Positions 7,436 to 16,610 are shown, numbered from the stretch's first letter. The stretch: 64,000 nucleotides of DNA from Yoonia sp035117555 (GCF_035117555.1 NZ_JAYKPK010000004.1:1-64000); one strand, 5' to 3'. The notes: generated by a model not told the origin, from the sequence alone. Made by a program: numbers and translations.

Positions 7436-7833
7436 CGTTTTCCTAAAATGTTGCTAGGGTCATGCGTCCGTTTCTCGGCATGAGCGCAATCAATGTTGTC
7501 ACACTTGAGGTGTTTTTCCTGAATTCCAACACCACCCATCTCCGGATGCGGTAGAATACGTTCAGTTTTGAGATTGCCTTCCTGGCAGACGGGACAGACG
7601 TCTCCTGAAGTTGCGGCTTTAAGTTTAGATTTTAAATCCGCAATTTCCTTGTCTTTTGTTAAGCATGCTTCTTTTGCGTCTAACAATGCGGTTCTTGCTT
7701 CGAAAGCAGCCTCTTGAAGTGTTAAAAGTTTTTCTTTCAACTCAATTTGGTTCGATGCGCCATCAAGCTCTCTTAGTTGCTTGATTATGGCAAGTGCTTG
7801 CGATGCCGCTGAAAGTCCACTTACTAGATCCAC
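7432..7833 (-). CDS. AT-rich coiled-coil/zinc-ribbon protein inserted in the suc-lpd operon
   Basis: A 133-residue protein I do not recognise by name. Residues about 30-75 form a heptad-rich coiled coil with many Lys and Glu. Residues 79-83 give CPVC, paired with a later CDNIDC, a four-Cys zinc ribbon. It looks like small phage or island cargo proteins. Codon use is plainly more AT-rich than that of sucB and lpdA on either side. It overlaps the MAPEG start by four bases and follows a double hairpin repeat, which suggests insertion into the operon. Function unknown. Confidence 0.7.
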   Translation of the reverse strand: MDLVSGLSAASQALAIIKQLRELDGASNQIELKEKLLTLQEAAFEARTALLDAKEACLTKDKEIADLKSKLKAATSGDVCPVCQEGNLKTERILPHPEMGGVGIQEKHLKCDNIDCAHAEKRTHDPSNILGKR

Positions 7834-7880
7834 TTGAGCTTGCTCCTTAAGAAGTATTCGAGGCTGCGCGACGTTTCAGT

Positions 7881-7925
7881 GGTCGGGGTAAACCCCGACC
7901 TACGTAGGGCGGGGTTTACCCCGCC
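7881..7925. repeat. Double hairpin repeat between sucB and the zinc-ribbon gene
   Basis: Two adjacent inverted repeats, GGTCGGGGTAAACCCCGACC (7881-7900) and GGCGGGGTTTACCCCGCC (7908-7925), joined by TACGTAG. The second matches the hairpin at 13098-13115 in the sucD-sucC gap, in opposite orientation. Likely a REP-like dispersed element that could stabilise or trim the polycistronic mRNA. Confidence 0.75.
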
Positions 7926-7932
7926 ACACCGA

Positions 7933-9147
7933 TCACAAATCCATCAACAACCGGCGCGGGTCTTCCAGCGCCTCTTTCACGCGGACAAGGAAGGTCACAG
8001 CGCCTTTGCCGTCCACGATCCGGTGGTCGTATGACAGCGCCAGATACATCATCGGCCGGATCACCACCTGACCGTCAATCGCCATCGGGCGGTCCTGAAT
8101 CTTGTGCATGCCCAGAATACCCGATTGCGGGGGGTTCAGGATGGGCGAGGACATCAGCGAGCCATAGACCCCACCGTTGGAAATGGTGAAGGTGCCGCCC
8201 TGCATTTCGGCCATCGACAATTTACCGTCGCGGGCCTTGGCCCCCATGGCGGCGATGGCCTTTTCAATCTCGGCAAAGCTCATCTGGTCGGCATCGCGGA
8301 TCACCGGCACGACAAGACCCGTGGGCGTGCCAGCGGCGATGCCCATATGGACGTAGTTTTTATAGACCACATCGGTGCCGTCGATTTCGGCGTTCACTTC
8401 CGGCACTTCGTTCAGGGCATGGATACAGGCCTTGGTGAAGAAGGACATGAAGCCCAGTTTCACGCCATGTTTCTTGGCGAACAGGTCCTTATAGGCGTCG
8501 CGCAGCGCCATCACCTCGGTCATGTCGACCTCGTTATAGGTGGTCAGCATCGCGGCGGTGTTCTGGCTGTCTTTCAACCGCTTGGCGATGGTCTGGCGCA
8601 GGCGGGTCATCTTGACACGCTCTTCACGGGCTTCATCGCTGGCGGCAACCGGCGCGCGTGGCGTGGCCGCGGGGGCAGGGGCGTCGGATTTCGCGGTCAG
8701 TGCTTTGAGCACGTCTTCCTTCATCACGCGGCCATCTTTGCCGGTGCCTTTGACGTCGGACAGGTTATTTTCCGACATCAGTTTCTTGGCGGATGGCGCG
8801 TCCTCTGGGTCACGCGGCTTGACGTCTTCCGGCCCTGCGTCGGTCTGGGTGACAGCAGCGTCGGGTTTGCTTTCGGCTTTCGTCTCAACCTTTGGGGCAG
8901 CAGCAGTGTCGCCTTCGGCGATCTGCGCCAGCAGCGCGTCAACGCCGACTGTGTCGCCTTCGGCGGCAACGATTTCGGACAGCACGCCAGCGACAGGGCT
9001 AGGCACTTCGACCGTCACCTTATCGGTTTCCAGCTCACAGAGCATTTCATCGACGGCCACGGCATCGCCGGGTTTCTTGAACCATGTGGCGATCGTCGCC
9101 TCGGTCACGGATTCGCCAAGTGTGGGGACGCGGACTTCGGTGGTCAT
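7933..9147 (-). CDS. sucB: Dihydrolipoyllysine succinyltransferase (E2 of OGDH)
   Basis: A 404-residue E2 with one N-terminal lipoyl domain (lipoylated Lys43 in ELETDKVTVEVPSP), an Ala/Pro linker, a peripheral subunit-binding domain (PSAKKLMSENNLSDVKGTGK) and the acyltransferase domain with the catalytic His375 and Asp379 in SYDHRIVDG. It transfers the succinyl group to CoA within the 2-oxoglutarate dehydrogenase complex. Its ATG overlaps the sucA stop by one base (TAATG), implying coupled translation. Confidence 0.97.
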   Translation of the reverse strand: MTTEVRVPTLGESVTEATIATWFKKPGDAVAVDEMLCELETDKVTVEVPSPVAGVLSEIVAAEGDTVGVDALLAQIAEGDTAAAPKVETKAESKPDAAVTQTDAGPEDVKPRDPEDAPSAKKLMSENNLSDVKGTGKDGRVMKEDVLKALTAKSDAPAPAATPRAPVAASDEAREERVKMTRLRQTIAKRLKDSQNTAAMLTTYNEVDMTEVMALRDAYKDLFAKKHGVKLGFMSFFTKACIHALNEVPEVNAEIDGTDVVYKNYVHMGIAAGTPTGLVVPVIRDADQMSFAEIEKAIAAMGAKARDGKLSMAEMQGGTFTISNGGVYGSLMSSPILNPPQSGILGMHKIQDRPMAIDGQVVIRPMMYLALSYDHRIVDGKGAVTFLVRVKEALEDPRRLLMDL

Positions 9148-12107
9148 TACTTTGTTCCTTTGATGGTCAGCGCGTCATTTACCAGCGCTTCTTGTTCTGC
9201 TTTGTGCTTGCTGGCCAGACCGGTGGCCGGGCTGGCGGCGGCGGCGCGGCCAGCATAGACCGGGCGCATATGCTTGGCCTTGATCCGGGTCAGCACCCAT
9301 TCCAGGTTCGGTTCCATAAAGGCCCAGGCCCCCTGGTTCTTGGGTTCTTCCTGACACCAGACCATTTCCGCGCCTTTGAACCGTTCAAGTTCCTTCATCG
9401 CCGATTGGGCGGGGAAAGGATAAAACTGTTCAAACCGCAGGATATAGACATCATCGATCCCGCGCGCATCGCGTTCTTCGATCAGGTCGTAATAGACCTT
9501 GCCCGAGCACATCACGACGCGCTTGATCTTGTCATCCGCGACCAGCTTGGTGTCGGAATGGCCATATTGCGCATCATCCCACAAAACGCGGTGGAAGCTG
9601 GACCCGGTGGTGAATTCCTCTTTCTTCGACACGGCCAGTTTGTGCCGCAGCAAGGATTTCGGGGTCATCAGGATCAGCGGCTTGCGATAGCTGCGGTGCA
9701 ATTGGCGGCGCAGCAGGTGGAAATAATTGGCAGGTGTGGTGCAATTGGCGACGATCCAATTGTCACCGCCACACATGGTCAGGAACCGTTCCAGACGCGC
9801 GCTGGAATGTTCCGGCCCTTGCCCTTCGTATCCATGTGGCAGCAGACAGACGAGGCCCGACATCCGCAACCATTTGCTTTCGCCCGAACTGATGAACTGA
9901 TCGAACATGATCTGCGCACCATTGGCGAAATCACCAAACTGCGCTTCCCACAGGGTCAGGGCATTGGGTTCGGCCAGCGAATAGCCGTATTCGAAACCCA
10001 GAACCGCATATTCCGACAGCATCGAATCGATGACTTCGTATTTCGCCTGACCTTCGCGGATATTGTTCAGCGGGTAATAGCGGTCTTCGTTTTCCTGATT
10101 GATGAAGGCCGAATGCCGTTGGCTGAACGTGCCGCGTGTGCTGTCCTGACCGGACAGACGGACAGGGTAGCCTTCCAGCAGCAGCGATCCAAACGCCAGC
10201 GCCTCGCCCGTGGCCCAGTCGATGCCGGTGCCGTTTTCGAACATCTGCGCCTTGGCGTCGCGCAACCGGTCGATGGTTTTATGGGTCGGGAAATCATCCG
10301 GCACGGTGGTCAGCGCCTTGCCGATGGCAAGGAAATCACCTTCGGAAATCGCTGTCTTGCCGCGCTGGTATTTCTTTTCCTTCATTCGGTCGAGATGTGA
10401 CCAGCGCCCGTCCAGCCAATCAGCCTTGTTGGGTTTATAGTTTTTGCCGGCCTCGAATTCCTCGTTCAGATGGGCCTGAAACGCGGCTTTCATATCCTCG
10501 ATCTCGCCTTCGGGGATCAGACCGTCCTTGACCAGACGCTCGGTATAAAGCGTCAGCGTCGTTTTTTGCTTCTTGATCTTGTTATACATGACCGGGTTGG
10601 TGAACATCGGCTCATCGCCTTCGTTGTGACCAAAGCGGCGGTAGCAGATGATATCCAGCACCACATCTTTGTGGAATTTCTGGCGGAATTCGGTCGCGAC
10701 ACGGGCGGCATGGACCACAGCCTCTGGATCATCGCCATTCACGTGGAAAATCGGGGCTTCGACCATCAGCGCGATATCGGTGGGATAGGGGCTGGAGCGG
10801 CTGAAATGCGGTGCGGTGGTGAAACCGATCTGGTTGTTCACCACGATATGCATCGTGCCACCGGTGCGGTGCCCGCGCAGACCGGACAGGCCGAAACCTT
10901 CAGCAACCACACCCTGACCGGCAAATGCCGCATCACCATGCAGCAGGATCGCCATGACCTTGGTCTTGTCGGTGTCTTTCTTCTGGTCCTGTTTCGCGCG
11001 GACCTTGCCCAGCACAACCGGGTTCACAGCCTCAAGGTGGCTGGGGTTGGCGGTCAGCGACAAATGGACGGTATTGTCGTCAAAGCTGCGGTCATTCGAG
11101 GCACCAAGGTGATATTTCACGTCACCGGAGCCATCGACATCCTCTGGCTTGAACGATCCGCCCTGAAATTCGTTGAAAATCGCGCGGTAAGGTTTCTGCA
11201 TCACATTCGCCAGAACCGACAACCGGCCCCGGTGCGGCATGCCGATGACGATATCTTCCATCCCCAACTGGCCACCGCGTTTGATGATCTGTTCCATCGC
11301 GGGGATCAGGCTTTCGCCGCCATCAAGGCCGAACCGCTTGGTGCCCATATATTTGACATGCAGGAATTTTTCAAAACCTTCGGCCTGCACAAGGCTGTTC
11401 AGGATCGCCTTGCGCCCGTTCTGGGTAAAGCTGATTTCCTTGCCGTAACCCTCAATGCGTTCTTTCAGCCAACCGGCCTCTTCAGGGTTGGAAATATGCA
11501 TGTATTGCAGCGCGAATGTGCCACAATAGGTGCGTTTCACAATGGCCATGATTTCGTTCATGGTCGCAACTTCCAGGCCCAGCACGTTGTCGATAAAGAT
11601 CGGCCGGTCCATATCCTTGGCGGTGAAACCGTAATTGGCCGGGTCCAGTTCCGGGTGCGGCACGGTTTCGCGCATGCCCAGCGGGTCCAGATCGGCGATC
11701 AGATGACCCCGGATCCGGTAGGCGCGGATAATCATCAAGGCGCGCAAGCTGTCCAACACGGCGGTGCGCACCTGTGCTTCGTCCAGCGACACGCCTTTTT
11801 CAGCAGCTTTCGCCTTGATCTTATCGGCAGCGGCGGCAGGTTCCGCAGGCCATTGCCCGTCCAAAGCGGCGGTCAGATCGTCATTCGGCACTGGCGGCCA
11901 GTCGCGGCGTGCCCAGCTTGGGCCCGCAGCCTCGGCCTGCGCATCGGCGGGCGCATCGCCAAGGCTGCGGAAAAACGCCTGCCAGCTTTCATCGACCGCC
12001 CCGGGATTATCGGCATAGCGCGCGTAAAGCTGTTCCACATAGGCCGCGTTATGCCCCTGCAAAAAGCTGGAAGCGTGGAACACATCGTTGGGGGAATGGT
12101 CGTTCAT
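9147..12107 (-). CDS. sucA: 2-oxoglutarate dehydrogenase E1 component
   Basis: A 986-residue thiamine-diphosphate enzyme that decarboxylates 2-oxoglutarate. Visible family marks are the N-terminal E2-binding segment SSFLQGHNAAYVEQLYARY, GMPHRGRLSVLANV, the ThDP region with GDAAFAGQG and NNQIGFTT, and the second half with SGQDSTRGTFSQRH and LLPHGYEGQGPEHSSARLER. Length is full. It lies between sucD and sucB in the leftward operon; the gap to sucD holds hairpin repeats. Confidence 0.98.
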   Translation of the reverse strand: MNDHSPNDVFHASSFLQGHNAAYVEQLYARYADNPGAVDESWQAFFRSLGDAPADAQAEAAGPSWARRDWPPVPNDDLTAALDGQWPAEPAAAADKIKAKAAEKGVSLDEAQVRTAVLDSLRALMIIRAYRIRGHLIADLDPLGMRETVPHPELDPANYGFTAKDMDRPIFIDNVLGLEVATMNEIMAIVKRTYCGTFALQYMHISNPEEAGWLKERIEGYGKEISFTQNGRKAILNSLVQAEGFEKFLHVKYMGTKRFGLDGGESLIPAMEQIIKRGGQLGMEDIVIGMPHRGRLSVLANVMQKPYRAIFNEFQGGSFKPEDVDGSGDVKYHLGASNDRSFDDNTVHLSLTANPSHLEAVNPVVLGKVRAKQDQKKDTDKTKVMAILLHGDAAFAGQGVVAEGFGLSGLRGHRTGGTMHIVVNNQIGFTTAPHFSRSSPYPTDIALMVEAPIFHVNGDDPEAVVHAARVATEFRQKFHKDVVLDIICYRRFGHNEGDEPMFTNPVMYNKIKKQKTTLTLYTERLVKDGLIPEGEIEDMKAAFQAHLNEEFEAGKNYKPNKADWLDGRWSHLDRMKEKKYQRGKTAISEGDFLAIGKALTTVPDDFPTHKTIDRLRDAKAQMFENGTGIDWATGEALAFGSLLLEGYPVRLSGQDSTRGTFSQRHSAFINQENEDRYYPLNNIREGQAKYEVIDSMLSEYAVLGFEYGYSLAEPNALTLWEAQFGDFANGAQIMFDQFISSGESKWLRMSGLVCLLPHGYEGQGPEHSSARLERFLTMCGGDNWIVANCTTPANYFHLLRRQLHRSYRKPLILMTPKSLLRHKLAVSKKEEFTTGSSFHRVLWDDAQYGHSDTKLVADDKIKRVVMCSGKVYYDLIEERDARGIDDVYILRFEQFYPFPAQSAMKELERFKGAEMVWCQEEPKNQGAWAFMEPNLEWVLTRIKAKHMRPVYAGRAAAASPATGLASKHKAEQEALVNDALTIKGTK

Positions 12108-12134
12108 GGCTGGGGACCTTTGTTAAATATCGTC

Positions 12135-12182
12135 CGGCGGGGGCTGGCCCCCGCCGCAAATGGGTGTCGGGGTGAAACCCGA
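12135..12182. repeat. Hairpin repeats in the sucD-sucA gap
   Basis: A perfect 10-bp inverted repeat, CGGCGGGGGC-TG-GCCCCCGCCG (12135-12156), followed by a weaker TCGGG...CCCGA hairpin up to the sucD stop. It resembles the other GC-rich hairpins of the suc operon but with a different core. It may slow 3'-5' decay of the upstream message. Confidence 0.6.
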
Positions 12183-12183
12183 T

Positions 12184-13065
12184 TTACCCGATGGCCTTCA
12201 AGACCGCCTCGCCCAGCGTTGCAGGGCTGTCGGCCACGATGATGCCGGCGGATTTCATCGCTTCGATCTTGCTTTCGGCATCGCCTTTGCCGCCTGCCAC
12301 GATGGCACCCGCATGGCCCATGCGACGGCCGGGAGGGGCGGTACGACCTGCGATGAAACCGGCAGTCGGTTTCCAACGGCCCTTTTTCCGCTCATCAGCA
12401 AGGAACTGCGCCGCTTCTTCTTCGGCAGATCCGCCGATTTCACCGATCATGATGATCGAATGGGTCTCATCATCGGCTAGGAACATTTCGAGGATATCGA
12501 TATGTTCGGACCCTTTGATCGGGTCGCCGCCGATACCCACGGCAGTCGATTGGCCAAGGCCGCTGTCAGATGTCTGTTTCACTGCTTCATAGGTAAGCGT
12601 GCCGGACCGCGACACAACCCCGACCGACCCGCGGCGGTGGATATGGCCCGGCATGATGCCGATCTTGCAGGCGTCGGGCGTGATGACACCGGGGCAGTTC
12701 GGCCCGATCAGGCGGGATTTCGACCCTTCCAGCGCGCGCTTGACGCGCATCATGTCCAGCACCGGGATACCTTCGGTGATGCAGATGATCAGTTCCATTT
12801 CGGCGTCGATGGCTTCCAGAATGGAATCAGCCGCAAATGGCGGCGGCACATAGATGACCGAGGCGTTGGCTTCTGTCGCATGACGCGCTTCGTGGACCGA
12901 GTTGAAGACGGGCAGGTCCAGATGGGTGCTGCCGCCTTTGCCGGGGGTCACGCCGCCGACCATCTTGGTGCCGTAGGCGATGGCTTGTTCGGAATGGAAC
13001 GTGCCCTGCGAACCGGTCAGGCCCTGGCAGATCACGCGGGTATTTTCGTTGACGAGAATGGCCAT
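12184..13065 (-). CDS. sucD: Succinyl-CoA ligase, alpha subunit
   Basis: A 293-residue subunit that carries the phosphohistidine and the CoA site. It begins MAILVNENTRVICQGLTGSQG, the Rossmann CoA-binding start, and has GNCPG-type IGPNCPGVITP and the catalytic His region GRRMGHAGAIVAGG. It pairs with SucC, 57 bases upstream across a hairpin repeat, to form succinate with substrate-level phosphorylation. Confidence 0.97.
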   Translation of the reverse strand: MAILVNENTRVICQGLTGSQGTFHSEQAIAYGTKMVGGVTPGKGGSTHLDLPVFNSVHEARHATEANASVIYVPPPFAADSILEAIDAEMELIICITEGIPVLDMMRVKRALEGSKSRLIGPNCPGVITPDACKIGIMPGHIHRRGSVGVVSRSGTLTYEAVKQTSDSGLGQSTAVGIGGDPIKGSEHIDILEMFLADDETHSIIMIGEIGGSAEEEAAQFLADERKKGRWKPTAGFIAGRTAPPGRRMGHAGAIVAGGKGDAESKIEAMKSAGIIVADSPATLGEAVLKAIG

Positions 13066-13097
13066 ATTGGTGGCTCCTTGGGAAATCTGGGGGGTAC

Positions 13098-13115
13098 GGC
13101 GGGGTGAACCCCGCC
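13098..13115. repeat. GGCGGGGTTCACCCCGCC-type hairpin in the sucC-sucD gap
   Basis: An 18-base inverted repeat whose reverse complement, with its flank, reads TAGGGCGGGGTTCACCCCGCC. That matches the repeat at 7904-7925 (TAGGGCGGGGTTTACCCCGCC) with one change at the loop. It occupies most of the sucC-sucD gap. Confidence 0.75.
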
Positions 13116-13122
13116 CTAGGGT

Positions 13123-14316
13123 TTAACCTTTGACGGCTTTCACGATCTTCTGCGCGCCATCTTTCAGGTCGTCGGCAGCGATCACATCAAGGCCGGAATT
13201 GCGGATGATTTCCTTGCCTTTCTCGACATTGGTGCCTTCCAGACGCACGACCAGCGGCACTTTCAGTCCCACCTCTTTCACCGCAGCGATCACGCCTTCA
13301 GCGATCACATCGCAGCGCATGATACCGCCGAAGATGTTCACAAGGATGCCTTTGACATTGGGGTCAGAGGTGATGATCTTGAACGCCTCGGTCACCTTCT
13401 CCTTGGTCGCACCGCCGCCCACGTCGAGGAAGTTGGCAGGCTCGGCACCGTAAAGCTTGATGATATCCATCGTCGCCATCGCAAGACCGGCACCGTTCAC
13501 CATGCAGCCGATTTCACCATCCAGCGCGATATAGTTCAGGTCGTATTTGCTGGCAGCAAGTTCCTTGGAATCTTCCTCGGTCTCATCGCGCAGGCTGGCG
13601 ATATCCGACTGGCGGTACATCGCATTGCCGTCGAACGACACTTTGGCATCCAGCACCTTCAGATCGCCCTTGTCGGTCACGATCAGCGGGTTGATTTCCA
13701 GCATCTCCATGTCTTTTTCGGTGAAGGCTTTGTAAAGCTGGCCCATCAGGGTGACGCATTGTTTCACCTGCCCGCCGGTCAGACCCAGCGTGAACGCAAC
13801 GCGACGACCGTGGAATGCCTGATAGCCGGTGGCCGGATCAACGCTGAACGACAGGATTTTTTCGGGGGTCGAGGCGGCGACCTCTTCGATATCCATCCCA
13901 CCTTCGGTGGAGACGACGAAACTGATGCGGCTGGTCTGGCGATCCACCAGCAGGGCGAGGTAAAGTTCAGTCTCAATCCCGGACCCGTCTTCGATATAGA
14001 CCCGGTTCACTTGCTTGCCTGCCGGGCCGGTCTGATGCGTGACCAAGGTGCGGCCCAGCATTTTCTTGGTTTCCTCGGCAGCTTCTTCCACCGATTTGCA
14101 CAGGCGCACGCCGCCTTTGTCGCCGGCATCGGCTTCTTTGAATTTGCCTTTGCCACGGCCACCGGCGTGGATCTGCGCCTTGACGACCCAAAGCGGTCCG
14201 TCGAGTTCACCGGCAGCGTTTTTCGCGTCTTCCGCGCGGGTGACGGGGCGACCGTCGGAAACGGGCGCGCCGTAGCTGCGCAGCAATGCTTTGGCCTGGT
14301 ATTCGTGGATATTCAT
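13123..14316 (-). CDS. sucC: Succinyl-CoA ligase (ADP-forming), beta subunit
   Basis: A 397-residue ATP-grasp subunit starting MNIHEYQAKALLRSYGAPV, with HAGGRGKGKFKEADAGDKGG for nucleotide binding, LEINPLIVT, and a C-terminal flavodoxin-like half with FLDVGGGATKEKV and NIFGGIMRCD. It is the first gene of the leftward suc operon. The operator pair at 14415-14445 lies about 100 bases upstream of its start. Confidence 0.97.
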   Translation of the reverse strand: MNIHEYQAKALLRSYGAPVSDGRPVTRAEDAKNAAGELDGPLWVVKAQIHAGGRGKGKFKEADAGDKGGVRLCKSVEEAAEETKKMLGRTLVTHQTGPAGKQVNRVYIEDGSGIETELYLALLVDRQTSRISFVVSTEGGMDIEEVAASTPEKILSFSVDPATGYQAFHGRRVAFTLGLTGGQVKQCVTLMGQLYKAFTEKDMEMLEINPLIVTDKGDLKVLDAKVSFDGNAMYRQSDIASLRDETEEDSKELAASKYDLNYIALDGEIGCMVNGAGLAMATMDIIKLYGAEPANFLDVGGGATKEKVTEAFKIITSDPNVKGILVNIFGGIMRCDVIAEGVIAAVKEVGLKVPLVVRLEGTNVEKGKEIIRNSGLDVIAADDLKDGAQKIVKAVKG

Positions 14317-14414
14317 AAGGCATGTCCAATTTGACTTCGGTTGCAGCAGTCTAAATCATAGAAAATCCCATAATTCTAACTGAAAATTCAACCGCACGCG
14401 GAATATCCGACATT

Positions 14415-14445
14415 TGTGATCACTTGTTCAAAACGTGTGATCACA
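14415..14445. promoter_or_regulatory. Paired TGTGATCAC(A) operators upstream of sucC
   Basis: Two palindromic boxes, TGTGATCACT (14415-14424) and TGTGATCACA (14436-14445), start 21 bp apart, two helical turns. The same pair geometry recurs upstream of sdhC (20542-20572). The GT-N4-AC core suits a GntR/FCD repressor such as the gene at 4331. They lie between sucC and the divergent glycosyltransferase, so either promoter could be controlled. Confidence 0.65.
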
Positions 14446-14518
14446 AATTTCCCAATCGCGCCACGACCAGCCATTTTCCGCCGTTTTCAAGGATTCGCGG
14501 GGGTGATATCAACCTGTC

Positions 14519-15502
14519 ATGACCCATGATGCCCCCCTTTGGTCGGTTGTCGCAACCGTTGATGAACCGCTTGTGCTGGTGCAGGCCTTTGTCGCCTGGC
14601 ATCTGGCCCTTGGCGCGGCAGAGGTGACGTTATATTTCGACCGCCCCGATGATCCGGCGGCACAGATCATGGAACAGGTGCCGCAGGTCCGGGTGATCCG
14701 CTGTGACATGACCCATTGGCAAGAGCGCCGCCCGGCGAAACATGAGGTCCGGCAGGTTCAGAACGCGACCCAAGCCTATCGCGCCTGCACGGCGGATTGG
14801 TTGCTGCATTGCGATGCGGATGAATATCTCTGGGCGCCGGGCGGGGTGTCTGCCGCATTGGCCGCCATGGCCCCGGCGATGGATTGCGCCATCGTGCCGG
14901 TGGCGGAGCGGGTCTATCTGCCCGGCACCCAACCCATGGCGATCTTTGACGGCGTCTTTCGCCGCCCCTTTACCAGCCCGGCGCGGGTCGGGGCCAGGGT
15001 CTTTGGCCCCGATTATGCGCTGACCCGTGGCGGTCTGGCCGGTCATATGCAGGGCAAGGTGTTCACCCGCACCGGGCGCGGTCTGGAATTGTCGATCCAT
15101 CGGCCCAAGGCGAAATATGCCTGCCGGATGGCACCTGTCACTGGCGTGGAATTGTTGCATTTCGACGGTCTGACGCCGCAGCATTGGCTGCGCAAGCTGC
15201 GGCTGCGGGCTGAGATGTTTGCCCATCACGGCGGCATGGCACCATCGCCGCACCGGCAGGCCCAGATCGATGCGATCCTTGCTGATCCGCAGGGTGGGAT
15301 GGCGGTGCATGACAGGGTGAAACGGCTGACGCCGGATCTGGCCCGTATCCTGACGCGCAAGGGCCTGCTGCTGCACGCGCCCTTTGATCTTGCGCCGATG
15401 GTCGCGGATCTGTTCGGTGCGGTCGATCTGTCCTGCGCCAGCATTGATGCGCAGCAAAAAGGGGCCGCCACTGGCGACCCCCTCAATAGACTTGGTGGCT
15501 GA
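14519..15502 (+). CDS. Glycosyltransferase family 2-like protein
   Basis: A 327-residue cytoplasmic protein starting MTHDAPLWSVVATVDEPLVL. It resembles the Glyco_tranf_2_4 group: an N-terminal nucleotide-sugar fold, a FVAWHLALGAAEVTLYFDRP segment and the metal-binding DxD in LHCDADEYLW (about residue 100). Substrate is unknown; in roseobacters such genes often serve exopolysaccharide. It is divergent from sucC and converges on mdh with no gap, and its last codons overlap the mdh terminator. Confidence 0.8.
   Translation: MTHDAPLWSVVATVDEPLVLVQAFVAWHLALGAAEVTLYFDRPDDPAAQIMEQVPQVRVIRCDMTHWQERRPAKHEVRQVQNATQAYRACTADWLLHCDADEYLWAPGGVSAALAAMAPAMDCAIVPVAERVYLPGTQPMAIFDGVFRRPFTSPARVGARVFGPDYALTRGGLAGHMQGKVFTRTGRGLELSIHRPKAKYACRMAPVTGVELLHFDGLTPQHWLRKLRLRAEMFAHHGGMAPSPHRQAQIDAILADPQGGMAVHDRVKRLTPDLARILTRKGLLLHAPFDLAPMVADLFGAVDLSCASIDAQQKGAATGDPLNRLGG
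15456..15481 (-). terminator. mdh terminator inside the glycosyltransferase 3' end
   Basis: Read on the minus strand, the RNA forms a nine-pair stem, GGGGUCGCC with GGCGGCCCC, around the loop AGU, followed by five U. It lies 22-47 bases beyond the mdh stop but within codons of the convergent glycosyltransferase gene. Confidence 0.85.
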
Positions 15503-16465
15503 TCAGGCCAGCGAACCGTCGATGCCTTTGCAAGCCTCGACCAGACCTTTGACGGCATCGACGGATTTGTCGAACATCGCCTGTTCGTCTTTGTTCATCT
15601 TGATCTCGACCACGCGTTCGATACCACCGGCACCGATCACGGTCGGCACGCCGACATAGAAGCCGTTCAACCCATAAGCGCCATCGACATGGGCGGCACA
15701 GGGCAGAACGCGTTTCTGGTCTTTCAGAAACGCCTCGGCCATTTCAATTGCCGAAGTCGCGGGCGCATAGAAGGCAGAGCCGGTTTTCAACAGGCCGACA
15801 ATCTCTGCCCCGCCGTCGCGGGTGCGCTGCACGATGGCGTCCAGCTTGTCCTGCGTGGTCCAGCCCATGTCGACCAGATCGGGCAGAGGAATGCCAGCGA
15901 CAGTGGAATAGCGGGTTAGCGGGACCATCGTATCGCCATGGCCGCCCAGCACGAAAGCGGTGACATCGCGCATCGAGACGTTGAATTCTTCCGCCAGGAA
16001 ATGCCGGAAGCGGGCCGAATCCAGCACGCCTGCCATGCCGCAGACCATGTGATGCGGCAGGCCGGAAAATTCGCGCAGCGCCCAGACCATCGCATCGAGC
16101 GGGTTGGTGATGCAGATCACAAAGGCATTCGGCGCATGAGCAGCAATGCCTTCGCCGACGGATTTCATGACTTTGAGGTTGATGCCCAGCAGATCGTCGC
16201 GCGACATGCCCGGTTTGCGGGGCACACCTGCGGTGACGATGCAGACATCTGCGCCCGCGATATCGGCGTAATCATTGGTGCCTTTGAAGCTGCCGTCGAA
16301 TTTCGCGGCGGGGCCGGATTCAGCGATATCAAGCGCCTTGCCCTGCGGGATGCCTTCGGTGATGTCGAAGAGAACAACATCGCCGAGTTCCTTGACAGCC
16401 GCCAGATGGGCGAGCGTGCCACCAATCTGTCCGGCACCGATAAGCGCGATCTTGGGTCTGGCCAT
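15503..16465 (-). CDS. mdh: Malate dehydrogenase
   Basis: A 320-residue NAD-dependent enzyme of the lactate-dehydrogenase-like type. Start chosen at 16465, giving MARPKIALIGAGQIGGTLAHL with the GxGxxG motif at the N-terminus and an AAAGGA ribosome-binding site. Other marks are the Asp of VVLFDITEG, the substrate arginines in PRKPGMSRDDLLGIN, NPLDAMVW and the catalytic His in VLGGHGDTMVPL. It oxidises malate to oxaloacetate. It precedes the suc operon in the same direction but is separated by the convergent glycosyltransferase. Confidence 0.97.
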   Translation of the reverse strand: MARPKIALIGAGQIGGTLAHLAAVKELGDVVLFDITEGIPQGKALDIAESGPAAKFDGSFKGTNDYADIAGADVCIVTAGVPRKPGMSRDDLLGINLKVMKSVGEGIAAHAPNAFVICITNPLDAMVWALREFSGLPHHMVCGMAGVLDSARFRHFLAEEFNVSMRDVTAFVLGGHGDTMVPLTRYSTVAGIPLPDLVDMGWTTQDKLDAIVQRTRDGGAEIVGLLKTGSAFYAPATSAIEMAEAFLKDQKRVLPCAAHVDGAYGLNGFYVGVPTVIGAGGIERVVEIKMNKDEQAMFDKSVDAVKGLVEACKGIDGSLA

Positions 16466-16610
16466 GGAAATATGTCCTTTGATGGTTTTGAATTCCGCGC
16501 TTTGGGTAAGCCTTTGCAGACCCGCTGGCAAGTGTGCTGCCGCGCGCGCCATGGTCAGCGCCGGGCAAAGCCGCTAATCAGGTCACAACAAAGGCATTTG
16601 GGGCGGTCAG

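Noticed and set aside
9084..12242. Long plus-strand frames opposite sucA and sucB
   Set aside because: They are antisense shadows caused by high-GC codon structure; the minus-strand genes are certain.
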